Positions 8,110-16,498 of a stretch of 64,000 bases of DNA are shown here, piece by piece (positions within the stretch are counted from its first letter, which is position 1; every line of letters starts with the position of its first letter). The stretch comes from Zhongshania aliphaticivorans (GTDB lineage Bacteria; Pseudomonadota; Gammaproteobacteria; Pseudomonadales; Spongiibacteraceae). Below the pieces are notes generated by a model that ran no database searches, was not told the DNA's origin, and saw nothing but the letters and a program-made list of their open reading frames with translations. The stretch is from positions 2,193,448 to 2,257,447 of the forward strand of contig NZ_CACSIK010000001.1 in NCBI RefSeq assembly GCF_902705875.1, written 5' to 3'. Made by a program: the position numbers and the translations under genes.

Positions 8110-9516
8110 ATGTCAAACACGATTACTACTCAGCCGGCTCATAAGAACACCCATTTCGCCCCCAATTTAGTCGCAAAATACAACACCCAAGGACCTCGGT
8201 ATACGTCCTACCCTACGGCACTAAAATTCAATGACGATTTTACGATTGCCAACTACGATTATTATTTAAACCAAGCTCGAAATACGCCAAGCCCATTGTC
8301 GCTATATGTTCACCTGCCTTTTTGCCGCTGGCTTTGTTACTACTGTGGATGCAATAAAATAGTCACTAAAAAACCGGGAGTAGCTCGCGAGTACTTAACT
8401 CATCTTGCCAAAGAAATAGAGCTTCTCGCTAAACGGGTTGGTAAAACAAGGAAAGTTTCACAATTGCACTTTGGCGGTGGAACACCCACCTACCTTGACG
8501 ATGGCGAGCTGACAGAATTAATTCATCTGCTCGCCCGTCATTTTAACTTTGATGACAGCAAGCAACGTGAATTCTCCATTGAAATTGATCCGCGTACCGT
8601 CAATTCAGACCGCTTAGCACTCTTACGTGGACTCGGCTTCAATCGCCTCAGTTTTGGTATTCAAGATACGGATCCAGAGGTACAGCGAGCTATTAATCGA
8701 CTTCAACGCACAGAAAAAATTGCCGAACTGGTGTCATCAGCCCGGCTCTATCGTTTTAGCTCAATAAGCTTTGATTTGATCTACGGGCTACCTCAACAAA
8801 ATAGTGAGACCTTGGCGCGCACGCTGGATGACGTGATCACACTACTACCCGACCGAATCTCTTTATACAACTACGCTCATTTACCCAAGCAATTCCCCCC
8901 CCAGCGCGCGATTGGACGTCACACCCTTCCCAGCGCTGCGGAAAAACTCACCATGCTACTTTTAGCCACTGAGAAATTAATCGACGCTGGCTACATTTAT
9001 ATAGGCATGGATCATTTTGTACGTCCAGAAGACGAGTTAGCACAGAGCCAAAAAGCGGGGCAGTTACAACGTAATTTTCAAGGCTACTCAACACGGCTCG
9101 CCTCGGATGTGCTCGGTATTGGGGTATCTGCAATCAGCTCCATTGGAGATTGCTACGCCCAAAACAGTAAAGACTTAGCTAGCTACTATCAAAAATTGGC
9201 CTCTGGCGAACTTCCGCTACAACGCGGCCTAGTCAAAACGCCTGAAGACCGTTTACGCGCTTACATTATCATGGCCTTAGCCTGTAACCTCTGCGTGTCT
9301 ACCCTTCACTTTACTCGCCAATTCCATATATCGTTCTGGGAAAAGTTTGCAGATCTGCTGCCACAATTAGAAGATATGCAAAAGGACGGTTTACTGACCC
9401 TTAGCCCCGATGCCATTCATGTTACTCCCGCAGGCCGCATGATGTTACGGAATATTTGTATGGTATTTGATCAATATTCAAGCAAGAACAATACGAGTTA
9501 TTCTAAGACCCTATGA
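8110..9516 (+). CDS. hemN: Oxygen-independent coproporphyrinogen III oxidase
   Basis: A 468-residue radical SAM enzyme. The iron-sulfur motif is intact: C72-x3-C76-x2-C79-G-C81 (FCRWLCYYCGC), as in E. coli HemN, followed by the HFGGGTPTYL glycine-rich SAM site. It decarboxylates coproporphyrinogen III to protoporphyrinogen IX without oxygen, supplying heme when oxygen is scarce. A GGGG ribosome site precedes the ATG. The neighbours (anr and the cbb3 oxidase genes, which need heme b and c) fit exactly. The C-terminal extension past the catalytic barrel is of normal length. Confidence 0.95.
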   Translation: MSNTITTQPAHKNTHFAPNLVAKYNTQGPRYTSYPTALKFNDDFTIANYDYYLNQARNTPSPLSLYVHLPFCRWLCYYCGCNKIVTKKPGVAREYLTHLAKEIELLAKRVGKTRKVSQLHFGGGTPTYLDDGELTELIHLLARHFNFDDSKQREFSIEIDPRTVNSDRLALLRGLGFNRLSFGIQDTDPEVQRAINRLQRTEKIAELVSSARLYRFSSISFDLIYGLPQQNSETLARTLDDVITLLPDRISLYNYAHLPKQFPPQRAIGRHTLPSAAEKLTMLLLATEKLIDAGYIYIGMDHFVRPEDELAQSQKAGQLQRNFQGYSTRLASDVLGIGVSAISSIGDCYAQNSKDLASYYQKLASGELPLQRGLVKTPEDRLRAYIIMALACNLCVSTLHFTRQFHISFWEKFADLLPQLEDMQKDGLLTLSPDAIHVTPAGRMMLRNICMVFDQYSSKNNTSYSKTL

Positions 9517-9672
9517 ATAGCCACGCCCCAATTACCAGCCGCTGAAGCTTATGCGTCTAATCATGCTAAATACTTGAATTCGCTTCCGGCTTTACGTAAA
9601 ACTAGTGGTATATTGCACGATCAGAAATATTTTGCGGGGCCATCTACTTTGAGTATTGTAAGCACGAACAGC

Positions 9673-10401
9673 ATGCCAGCAGAAAATAACTGCCCGCATA
9701 ACGCGGCTCTAAATTGCTCCAAGTGCCGACTCAATGCCATCTGCTTGCCTCTGGCCTTAGAACAAAGTGAGATCGTTCAGCTGGACGAAATTGTTCAACA
9801 AGGCCGTCCCTTACAAAGAAACCAGCACCTCTATCGAGAAGGTGACGCCTTTAACTCCATTTTTGCTGTCCGCTCTGGTGCAGTAAAAGCCTATAGTATT
9901 TCAGACAATGGCGAAGAACAGGTCACAGGTTTCTATTTACCTGGTGAAATTCTCGGTATGGATGGCATAGGTCAGAACCGCTACGCTAGCTCAGCACAGG
10001 CCATGGAAGTCTCCGCAGTTTGTGAAATCCCTTTTATCAAAATAGAGGAGCTCAGCGGTCGCCTGCCCAATATGCAAAAGCACTTTTTTAAACTGCTTAG
10101 CCAAGAAATTGTTGAAGATCAGCGTCATATGACCCTGCTGAGTAAGCACACCGCCGAAGAGCGCCTCGCTTCTTTACTGGTCAGCATTTCAGCTCGCAAT
10201 GCGCGCCGAAACTTGTCTGCGTCTAGTTTTCACTTGCCAATGTCACGCACTGACATAGGTAACTTTCTAGGCCTTACCATAGAAACTGTCAGCCGAGTTT
10301 TCAGCCGCTTTGCCAAACAAGACCTCATTGACATCAATAAAAAAGAGGTCTATGTAATAGACATCGACGCATTAAAGCGCATTGCCTTGATAGAAAAATA
10401 A
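9673..10401 (+). CDS. anr: FNR/Anr-type oxygen-sensing transcription regulator
   Basis: The protein is 242 residues from the ATG at 9673. It carries the four cluster cysteines of FNR at C15, C18, C24 and C117, each exactly five positions before the E. coli equivalents (C20, C23, C29, C122), which supports this start over one 33 codons upstream. The start has no strong ribosome site. The CRP-type effector fold runs to about 140, then the dimer helix and a helix-turn-helix with the recognition segment GLTIETVSRVF, very close to FNR. The 4Fe-4S form would bind TTGAT-N4-ATCAA boxes, three of which lie nearby (7434, 10517, 11246). Confidence 0.95.
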   Translation: MPAENNCPHNAALNCSKCRLNAICLPLALEQSEIVQLDEIVQQGRPLQRNQHLYREGDAFNSIFAVRSGAVKAYSISDNGEEQVTGFYLPGEILGMDGIGQNRYASSAQAMEVSAVCEIPFIKIEELSGRLPNMQKHFFKLLSQEIVEDQRHMTLLSKHTAEERLASLLVSISARNARRNLSASSFHLPMSRTDIGNFLGLTIETVSRVFSRFAKQDLIDINKKEVYVIDIDALKRIALIEK

Positions 10402-10516
10402 CGGGGATATTCATTCACTTGCAACGTTAAAAACTGATAATTACATCAAGATTGCAGGTCCCATGAAGCATATGGGGAGTATGTAGCTCTGACATTTTTC
10501 ATTCACTGCAAGACAA

Positions 10517-10530
10517 TTGATCTAGGTCAA
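10517..10530 (+). promoter_or_regulatory. FNR/Anr box upstream of Yip1-family gene
   Basis: TTGAT-CTAG-GTCAA matches the FNR consensus at nine of ten positions. Its centre is about 70 bp before the ATG at 10593, so a class II promoter (box at -41.5) would start near 10565. Confidence 0.65.
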
Positions 10531-10592
10531 TAAGTCAGTAAAAGTACTTTGTTATTGTGCCGCTACGTTTTGAATGAGGCTAGGTATTGCAA

Positions 10593-11204
10593 ATGATTAG
10601 CTTGGTTAGTAACCCACTAGGATTTCTATTTAGCCCTCGGCAGCAATGGCAAGCCGTAGGTGCCTTGCCCAATACTGCGCTCCCCAGTAAATTACTCTAC
10701 GCCATTATCCTTGCCATAGGGCCCTGCATCGCATGGTATTACGGTGCCACCAAGGTGGGTTGGAGTATCGGAGATGGCGAGATTGTTTTATTAACTGAAG
10801 CCAGCGCACTTCGTATCGTCATTGCCTTTTACGCGGCCATGCTCGGCTCGCTATGTGTTATTGGCTACTTTATCCACTGGATGGCTGATACCTACGGCAG
10901 TGAGTCGTCCATGACAAAAGGGATCGTTGTCGCCAGCTATACCGCCACCCCCTTATTTATTGCCGGGCTCTGTGGCTTTTACCCCGTCTTTTGGTTAGAT
11001 ATGTTATTGGGTATTGCCAGCCTTAGCTGGGCTGTCTATTTGCTATACGTCGGTATTCCTGCAGTTATGAATATCCCCAGTGAGCGGGGATTTCTCTATG
11101 CATCCGCCGTCGTCGGTGTCTGCATGGTCATTTTTATGGCGCTTATGGGCGGCGTTGTCATTCTCTGGGAAATGGGCCTCGCGCCGGTTTTTGTCGACGG
11201 ATAA
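10593..11204 (+). CDS. Yip1-family integral membrane protein
   Basis: A 203-residue protein with about five or six hydrophobic segments, no signal peptide, and an N-terminal LVSNPLGFLFSPRQQWQAV typical of bacterial Yip1-domain proteins. Function of the bacterial family is unknown. I chose the ATG at 10593, although a TTG two codons earlier has a similar ribosome site. It lies between anr and ccoN and has its own FNR-type box, so it is probably induced at low oxygen and may serve cbb3 oxidase assembly or membrane adaptation; that is inference from position. Confidence 0.75.
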   Translation: MISLVSNPLGFLFSPRQQWQAVGALPNTALPSKLLYAIILAIGPCIAWYYGATKVGWSIGDGEIVLLTEASALRIVIAFYAAMLGSLCVIGYFIHWMADTYGSESSMTKGIVVASYTATPLFIAGLCGFYPVFWLDMLLGIASLSWAVYLLYVGIPAVMNIPSERGFLYASAVVGVCMVIFMALMGGVVILWEMGLAPVFVDG

Positions 11205-11245
11205 GCCCTTAATTTAACGCAAATTTTCCTGTGCCACACCCGTCC

Positions 11246-11259
11246 TTGATTTAGATCAG
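11246..11259 (+). promoter_or_regulatory. FNR/Anr box of the cco operon
   Basis: TTGAT-TTAG-ATCAG matches the FNR consensus at nine of ten positions, centred 78 bp before the ccoN ATG. A start site near 11294 would place it at the class II position. Confidence 0.75.
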
Positions 11260-11330
11260 AACAAACACAAGGACAACTTGCGAAAATACATGTATTAACC
11301 GATTTCTGTAAAAAGATGAAAGGAATCCAT

Positions 11331-12764
11331 ATGGACTCTCAACTCCCTCTCCCACGGTACGATTACAAGGCAGTAAAAATGTTTACTGTCATGGCCGTCG
11401 TCTGGGGCATTGTTGGTATGGCGGTAGGCGTTCTCATTGCCGCGCAGTTAGTATGGCCGGTGCTTAACTTTGATATACCATGGCTTAGCTTTGGACGCTT
11501 GCGCCCCCTACACACCAATGCAGTGATTTTTGCATTTGGTGGCTGTGTTCTTATGGGCTCCTCATTTTTTGTTGTACAGCGCACCTGCCAAGCTCGCTTG
11601 GTGGGCGGCCCCTTAATCCCCTTTGTATTTTGGGGCTGGCAATTGGTTATTGTTTTAGCAGCAATCACCTTGCCAATGGGCTACACCAGCACCAAAGAAT
11701 ACGCAGAGTTAGAATGGCCAATTGATATATTAATCACCTTAGTGTGGGTTGCCTACGCCATTGTATTTTTTGGCACCATCATGAAACGGCGCATGAAACA
11801 CATTTATGTGGCCAACTGGTTTTACGGTGCGTTTATCATCACTGTCGCCGTTCTGCATATCGTCAACAGCATGGCGGTTCCGGTCAGCTTAACTAAATCC
11901 TACTCGGTGTATTCCGGTGCAGTAGATGCCATGATCCAATGGTGGTACGGCCACAATGCAGTTGGCTTTTACCTAACTGCCGGCTTTCTGGGCATGATGT
12001 ATTACTTTGTTCCTAAGCAAGCCGAGCGTCCGGTTTACTCTTACCGTTTATCCATTGTGCATTTTTGGGCGCTGGTTTCCGTATATATATGGGCTGGCCC
12101 CCACCACCTCCATTACACAGCGCTACCAGACTGGGCGCAAAGCTTGGGCATGGTTATGTCACTGATCTTATTAGCGCCATCTTGGGGAGGCATGATCAAC
12201 GGCATGATGACCCTATCAGGGGCATGGCATAAATTACGCACCGACCCCATTTTGCGATTCTTGGTGGTATCCCTGTCCTTTTACGGCATGTCGACATTTG
12301 AAGGCCCAATGATGGCCATTAAAACGGTCAACTCACTGTCTCACTACACCGACTGGACCATAGGCCACGTCCACTCTGGCGCCCTAGGTTGGGTGGCAAT
12401 GATTTCCATCGGTACGATTTATCACTTAATCCCCGTTCTTTTCAACAAGCCCAAAATGCATAGCGTGCCCGCCATCAATGTGCACTTTTGGTTATCGACT
12501 ATTGGTACGGTGCTATACATTGCCTCTATGTGGGTAAACGGTATTGTTCAAGGCTTAATGTGGCGCGCCTATAACAGCGATGGCAGCCTTACTTACAGCT
12601 TTGCAGAATCGGTGCTGGCGAGTCACCCTGGCTACATTGTTCGCTTTTTAGGGGGCTGCATCTTCTTAAGCGGCATGCTAATTATGGCTTGGAATGTATG
12701 GCAAACCATTCGCAATGAGGACGCACTCCCCGTGTCTAAAGGTGCAGCGGAGGTGGCGGCATGA
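11331..12764 (+). CDS. ccoN: cbb3-type cytochrome c oxidase subunit I
   Basis: The 477-residue catalytic subunit has twelve predicted membrane helices and the heme/copper ligand motifs of CcoN, including [15 protein letters not shown] early, [13 protein letters not shown] around residue 200 and [18 protein letters not shown] around 340. It reduces oxygen at high affinity and pumps protons. The ATG at 11331 follows AAAGGA at six bases, so I prefer it to an in-frame ATG five codons earlier. Its stop overlaps ccoO (ATGA). An Anr box lies upstream. Confidence 0.96.
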   Translation: MDSQLPLPRYDYKAVKMFTVMAVVWGIVGMAVGVLIAAQLVWPVLNFDIPWLSFGRLRPLHTNAVIFAFGGCVLMGSSFFVVQRTCQARLVGGPLIPFVFWGWQLVIVLAAITLPMGYTSTKEYAELEWPIDILITLVWVAYAIVFFGTIMKRRMKHIYVANWFYGAFIITVAVLHIVNSMAVPVSLTKSYSVYSGAVDAMIQWWYGHNAVGFYLTAGFLGMMYYFVPKQAERPVYSYRLSIVHFWALVSVYIWAGPHHLHYTALPDWAQSLGMVMSLILLAPSWGGMINGMMTLSGAWHKLRTDPILRFLVVSLSFYGMSTFEGPMMAIKTVNSLSHYTDWTIGHVHSGALGWVAMISIGTIYHLIPVLFNKPKMHSVPAINVHFWLSTIGTVLYIASMWVNGIVQGLMWRAYNSDGSLTYSFAESVLASHPGYIVRFLGGCIFLSGMLIMAWNVWQTIRNEDALPVSKGAAEVAA

Positions 12765-13369
12765 ATCACGATCTAGTTGAAAAGAACATCGGCCTAATGA
12801 TTATTTTCATCATTATCGCCATTAGCTTTGGTGCACTGGTTGAGCTGGTTCCCCTTGCCTTTCAGAAGGAAACCACTGAACCCATCAAAGGCCTAAAACC
12901 CCTTAATGCAATGCAGCTAACAGGCCGCGACATATACATTCGCGAAGGTTGCCACGTCTGTCATTCGCAGATGATTCGTCCAATGCGTTCTGAAACTGAA
13001 CGCTATGGCCACTACTCCGTCGCCGGCGAGAGCGTTTACGAACATCCATTTCTCTGGGGTTCTAAGCGTACCGGCCCCGACCTAGCCCGTGTAGGTGAGC
13101 GCTACAGCGATGAATGGCACCGCGCCCATCTTTACGACCCTCGAGCCGTTGTTCCCGAGTCCATTATGCCCGCCTACCCTTGGCTCTTTAACAACGAGAT
13201 TGACGCGTCTATGGTCGGTAAAAAAATGGCGGCGTTGCGCAAGGTTGGCGTTCCCTACACCGACGCTGATATCGCCAACGCGGCAGAAAGCGTACAGGGT
13301 AAAAAAGAGATCGACGCCATGGTTGCCTACTTACAACAGCTTGGCACGCTGATCAAATACAAACGCTAA
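12761..13369 (+). CDS. ccoO: cbb3-type cytochrome c oxidase subunit II (mono-heme)
   Basis: A 202-residue membrane-anchored c-type cytochrome. A single N-terminal helix (residues about 10-33) is followed by one heme c motif, C64-HV-C67-H68, within [15 protein letters not shown], the CcoO signature. The axial Met is probably in the downstream [11 protein letters not shown] segment. It passes electrons to CcoN. The start overlaps the ccoN stop. Confidence 0.96.
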   Translation: MNHDLVEKNIGLMIIFIIIAISFGALVELVPLAFQKETTEPIKGLKPLNAMQLTGRDIYIREGCHVCHSQMIRPMRSETERYGHYSVAGESVYEHPFLWGSKRTGPDLARVGERYSDEWHRAHLYDPRAVVPESIMPAYPWLFNNEIDASMVGKKMAALRKVGVPYTDADIANAAESVQGKKEIDAMVAYLQQLGTLIKYKR

Positions 13370-13385
13370 GGCTAGGGGGCATCAA

Positions 13386-13577
13386 ATGGATCAAGATAAT
13401 CTAAGAGCATTAGCAACCCTATTAACATTTATCGCTTTTATCGCTTTAAGCATTAGTGTATTTCGCAAGAACCGAAAAGCCTATTTTGAAGATGCCGCCC
13501 TACTGCCTTTTGCTGAAGATGACAGCAACCGTCAGCAAGAACGAAACGGCAAAGACGTGGAGAACCACAATGAGTAG
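13386..13577 (+). CDS. ccoQ: cbb3 oxidase small subunit CcoQ
   Basis: A 63-residue single-helix protein (membrane segment about 8-25) with a charged C-terminal tail, in the fixed CcoQ position between ccoO and ccoP. CcoQ stabilises the core complex. It overlaps the ccoP start by eight bases. Confidence 0.9.
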   Translation: MDQDNLRALATLLTFIAFIALSISVFRKNRKAYFEDAALLPFAEDDSNRQQERNGKDVENHNE

Positions 13578-14448
13578 TTTTTGGAGTATGTGGATCATCG
13601 TTCTAACGGTGATCTCTATTGCCCTAATTGTGTGGCTATTATTTAGTAATCGTAAAATAACGGCGAGCAAAGAAAACCAAACTACCGGTCACATATACGA
13701 TGGTATAGAGGAGTACGACAACCCACTGCCATCGTGGTGGTTCAAAATGTTCGTAATCAGTATTGTCTTTGCAATTGGCTACCTTATTGCCTTCCCAGGC
13801 TTGGGTAATTTCCCAGGACTACTCAACTGGACCTCGGTAGGTAAATGGGAAAAAGAAGTGGCCCGTGCAGAGCAAGCCAACGACGCCTTGTACGCTGGCT
13901 TTATGACAACCGATACCCAAACCCTAGCCGCCAACAAAAAAGCCATGCGAATTGGCAAACGTATTTTTGCCAACAACTGTGCTATTTGCCACGGCGTGAA
14001 TGGCGAAGGTAGTTATGGCTTTCCAAACCTCACCGACCAAGATTGGCTTTACGGCGGTACACCTGAGCTAATCCAAACGTCTATATCTCAGGGCCGCAAC
14101 GGCGCTATGCCGGCATGGAATGCCATGTTCGACAACGACGGCCTAGAAGCGATGGCCCAATACGTTAAAAACCTAGCGTCAACCGACTTAGACACAGACA
14201 GTCCAGCAGGAAAAAAATTCGCCATGTTATGTGCGTCCTGCCATGGCGCAGAAGGACAAGGCAATCAAGCGATGGGAGCTCCCAATTTAGCTGATAATAT
14301 TTGGCTTTATGGCGGCGACGCAGGTCAAATTAAACATAGCATTGCCAGTGGACGTGGAGGTCAAATGCCAGCCCATCATGACAAGCTCAGTGCGGAAAAA
14401 ATTCATTTATTAACCGCCTATGTCTATCAATTAAGTCAACAGCAATAG
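13570..14448 (+). CDS. ccoP: cbb3-type cytochrome c oxidase subunit III (di-heme)
   Basis: A 292-residue protein with two N-terminal membrane helices (about 7-27 and 58-77), the HIYDGIEEYDNPLPSWW motif characteristic of CcoP, and two heme c sites, C137-AI-C140-H141 and C221-AS-C224-H225, each in its own cytochrome c fold. Axial methionines are likely in the GAMPAW and GQMPAH segments. It takes electrons from soluble or membrane cytochromes. I use the ATG at 13570, overlapping ccoQ; the open frame extends further upstream but without homology. Confidence 0.96.
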   Translation: MSSFWSMWIIVLTVISIALIVWLLFSNRKITASKENQTTGHIYDGIEEYDNPLPSWWFKMFVISIVFAIGYLIAFPGLGNFPGLLNWTSVGKWEKEVARAEQANDALYAGFMTTDTQTLAANKKAMRIGKRIFANNCAICHGVNGEGSYGFPNLTDQDWLYGGTPELIQTSISQGRNGAMPAWNAMFDNDGLEAMAQYVKNLASTDLDTDSPAGKKFAMLCASCHGAEGQGNQAMGAPNLADNIWLYGGDAGQIKHSIASGRGGQMPAHHDKLSAEKIHLLTAYVYQLSQQQ

Positions 14449-14482
14449 CCTTAATGATCGGTTCCGCCGAGGCACGGCAAAT

Positions 14483-15940
14483 ATGAACACCAACACACCG
14501 ACGAACCCGTCCGACAGGCATAGCATGGATAATGACCCGAACCGCATACCTGTCGAGGAATTTGTACCGGCAGAAGTCTCAGAAATCGACCTGTATCAGA
14601 AGCGTGAAAAAATTTACACTCGAAAGATTGAAGGTTTTTTTCAGCGTATTCGCACACTGACGGGCTGGCCACTGTTGATGGGGTATTTTCTTGTTCCCTG
14701 GCTGCAATGGGACGGCCGTCAGTCAGTGCTTTTTGATCTACCTGCCCGACAATTTAATATTCTCGGTCTCACCTTTTGGCCCCAAGACCTCACAATGTTG
14801 GCCTGGGTCCTGATCATCTCCGCATTTTTACTGTTTACCGTAACCAATTTTGCCGGCCGTGTGTGGTGTGGATTTAGCTGCCCACAAACGGTTTGGACCA
14901 GTATCTTTATGTGGATAGAACAAAAAGTCGAAGGGAGTCGAAATCAACGTATTAAATTAGATTCAGCGCCCTGGAGCGGCCAAAAATTTGGTAAAAAACT
15001 GCTTAAACACAGCATGTGGTTAGCAGTGGCATTTTACACCGGCTTTACGTTTGTGGGTTATTTCACGCCCATTATCGATTTAAGCTACGGGTTTTTCGCG
15101 CTCTCCATCCACCCTTGGGCCTTGTTTTGGATTGCGTTCTTTACTATTGCAACTTATGGCAATGCGGGCTGGCTTCGGGAACAAGTCTGTATGTATATGT
15201 GCCCTTATGCACGTTTTCAGTCAGCGATGTTTGACCCCGACACACTGATCATTTCCTATGACAAACAGCGTGGTGAAAAACGCGGTTCCCGTAAACGCAA
15301 TGAGCAGTCTGCAGACGTCGGCCTTGGCGACTGTATTGATTGCCAACTTTGCGTGCAAGTCTGTCCAACAGGCATTGATATCCGCGATGGCTTGCAATAC
15401 CAGTGCATCGGTTGTGCACTGTGTGTTGACGCCTGCGACTCGGTTATGGATAAAATGCATTACCCCAAAGGCCTGATTCGCTACACCACAGAAAACACCT
15501 TAAACGGCAAGCCGTCTAAAATTCTGCGGCCGCGCTTAATAGGCTATGTGATCGCATTGCTTGTCATGTGTTCTTTACTGACCTACCGGATTACCGCTAG
15601 AGAAACTATTGAGTTGAGCGTCCTCCGCGACCGCCAAGCACTTTATTATCAAAACGAACAAGGCGATATTGATAATCGCTACACCCTAAAAGTGGCCAAC
15701 AAAACTCAACAAGCACACCAATATCAGTTATCAGTATCATCACCGCACCCACTCTCGTTATTGGGCTCCATAAAATTTCAAGTGCTCAGTGGTGAAGTGG
15801 TTGATATCCCCATCACCCTGCGCGCCAATGCTCAGCAAGCATTACAGGCCAGCTTTGCAATAACCTTTGAAGCGCAACGGCTAGACGCCGACAACGACAT
15901 TGTCAGCCAAGAAAGTCGCTTTTTTGCACCCACAGAGTAA
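14483..15940 (+). CDS. ccoG: Cytochrome c oxidase accessory protein CcoG (RdxA/FixG)
   Basis: A 485-residue polyferredoxin-type membrane protein. Two 4Fe-4S motifs are intact: C284-C287-C290-C294 followed by C308-C311-C314-C318. Additional cysteines occur in GFSCPQTVWTS and CMYMCPYARFQ. About five membrane helices precede and one follows the iron-sulfur region, and the C-terminal periplasmic part is an Ig-like FixG domain. CcoG is a cupric reductase that supplies Cu(I) for the cbb3 centre. It sits 34 bases after ccoP. Confidence 0.95.
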   Translation: MNTNTPTNPSDRHSMDNDPNRIPVEEFVPAEVSEIDLYQKREKIYTRKIEGFFQRIRTLTGWPLLMGYFLVPWLQWDGRQSVLFDLPARQFNILGLTFWPQDLTMLAWVLIISAFLLFTVTNFAGRVWCGFSCPQTVWTSIFMWIEQKVEGSRNQRIKLDSAPWSGQKFGKKLLKHSMWLAVAFYTGFTFVGYFTPIIDLSYGFFALSIHPWALFWIAFFTIATYGNAGWLREQVCMYMCPYARFQSAMFDPDTLIISYDKQRGEKRGSRKRNEQSADVGLGDCIDCQLCVQVCPTGIDIRDGLQYQCIGCALCVDACDSVMDKMHYPKGLIRYTTENTLNGKPSKILRPRLIGYVIALLVMCSLLTYRITARETIELSVLRDRQALYYQNEQGDIDNRYTLKVANKTQQAHQYQLSVSSPHPLSLLGSIKFQVLSGEVVDIPITLRANAQQALQASFAITFEAQRLDADNDIVSQESRFFAPTE

Positions 15941-15946
15941 ACCCAC

Positions 15947-16498
15947 ATGTCCGCAAACAATGTGACACAGTCAGAGCCTGCCGCCGCCAAATGGTATCAA
16001 CAATTTTGGCCTTGGTTTCTTATTGTGCTTCCTGGCATCGTTGTTATTGCGAGTATTGTAACTGTGGTTATAGCGCTAACGCATAGCGACAATCTAGTTC
16101 GGGATGATTATTACAAAGAGGGCTTGGCGATTAACCGTTACTTGGCCCAAGATGAAGCCGCGCTAGCGATGAAACTTGTCGCAGAGGGTCAGTTAAGCAA
16201 GCAAGGGTTTATACAAATTTCTTTGCGCGGGAATAGTATTCCATTACATCAACATCTACTTTTAAACTGGCAACACCCCACTGACGAAAATTTGGATTTT
16301 CAAACCGTATTGCTTAGAGACGGGAGCCATCATTACAGTGCGCAAGTTAAGCACGATATCGACAGTCGCTGGTATCTCGCCCTCAGTCCTTATGATGACG
16401 GTGAGCAACACCAATGGCGCTTAAAAGTCGAGTTTGACGCAAAAAATAGCGCCAATTTCATAATGCATAGCCAAAGCAGCAACCGAGAAACTCAATGA
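15947..16498 (+). CDS. ccoH: FixH/CcoH family cbb3 assembly protein
   Basis: A 183-residue protein with one N-terminal membrane helix (about 22-44) and a periplasmic domain with the family motif NLVRDDYYKEGLAIN just after the helix. FixH/CcoH is needed for stable cbb3 assembly together with the copper ATPase. The gene lies six bases after ccoG and its stop overlaps the ccoI start. Confidence 0.92.
   Translation: MSANNVTQSEPAAAKWYQQFWPWFLIVLPGIVVIASIVTVVIALTHSDNLVRDDYYKEGLAINRYLAQDEAALAMKLVAEGQLSKQGFIQISLRGNSIPLHQHLLLNWQHPTDENLDFQTVLLRDGSHHYSAQVKHDIDSRWYLALSPYDDGEQHQWRLKVEFDAKNSANFIMHSQSSNRETQ

Noticed and set aside
9467..9481. TTGATCAATATTCAA at the end of hemN, upstream of anr, as an FNR box for autoregulation
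   Set aside because: The second half (ATTCA) fits the ATCAA half-site poorly at the required spacing, and it lies inside the hemN coding region.
10436..10451. Possible FNR box in CTGATAATTACATCAAG
   Set aside because: The half-sites are separated by six bases instead of four, so it does not fit the FNR consensus.
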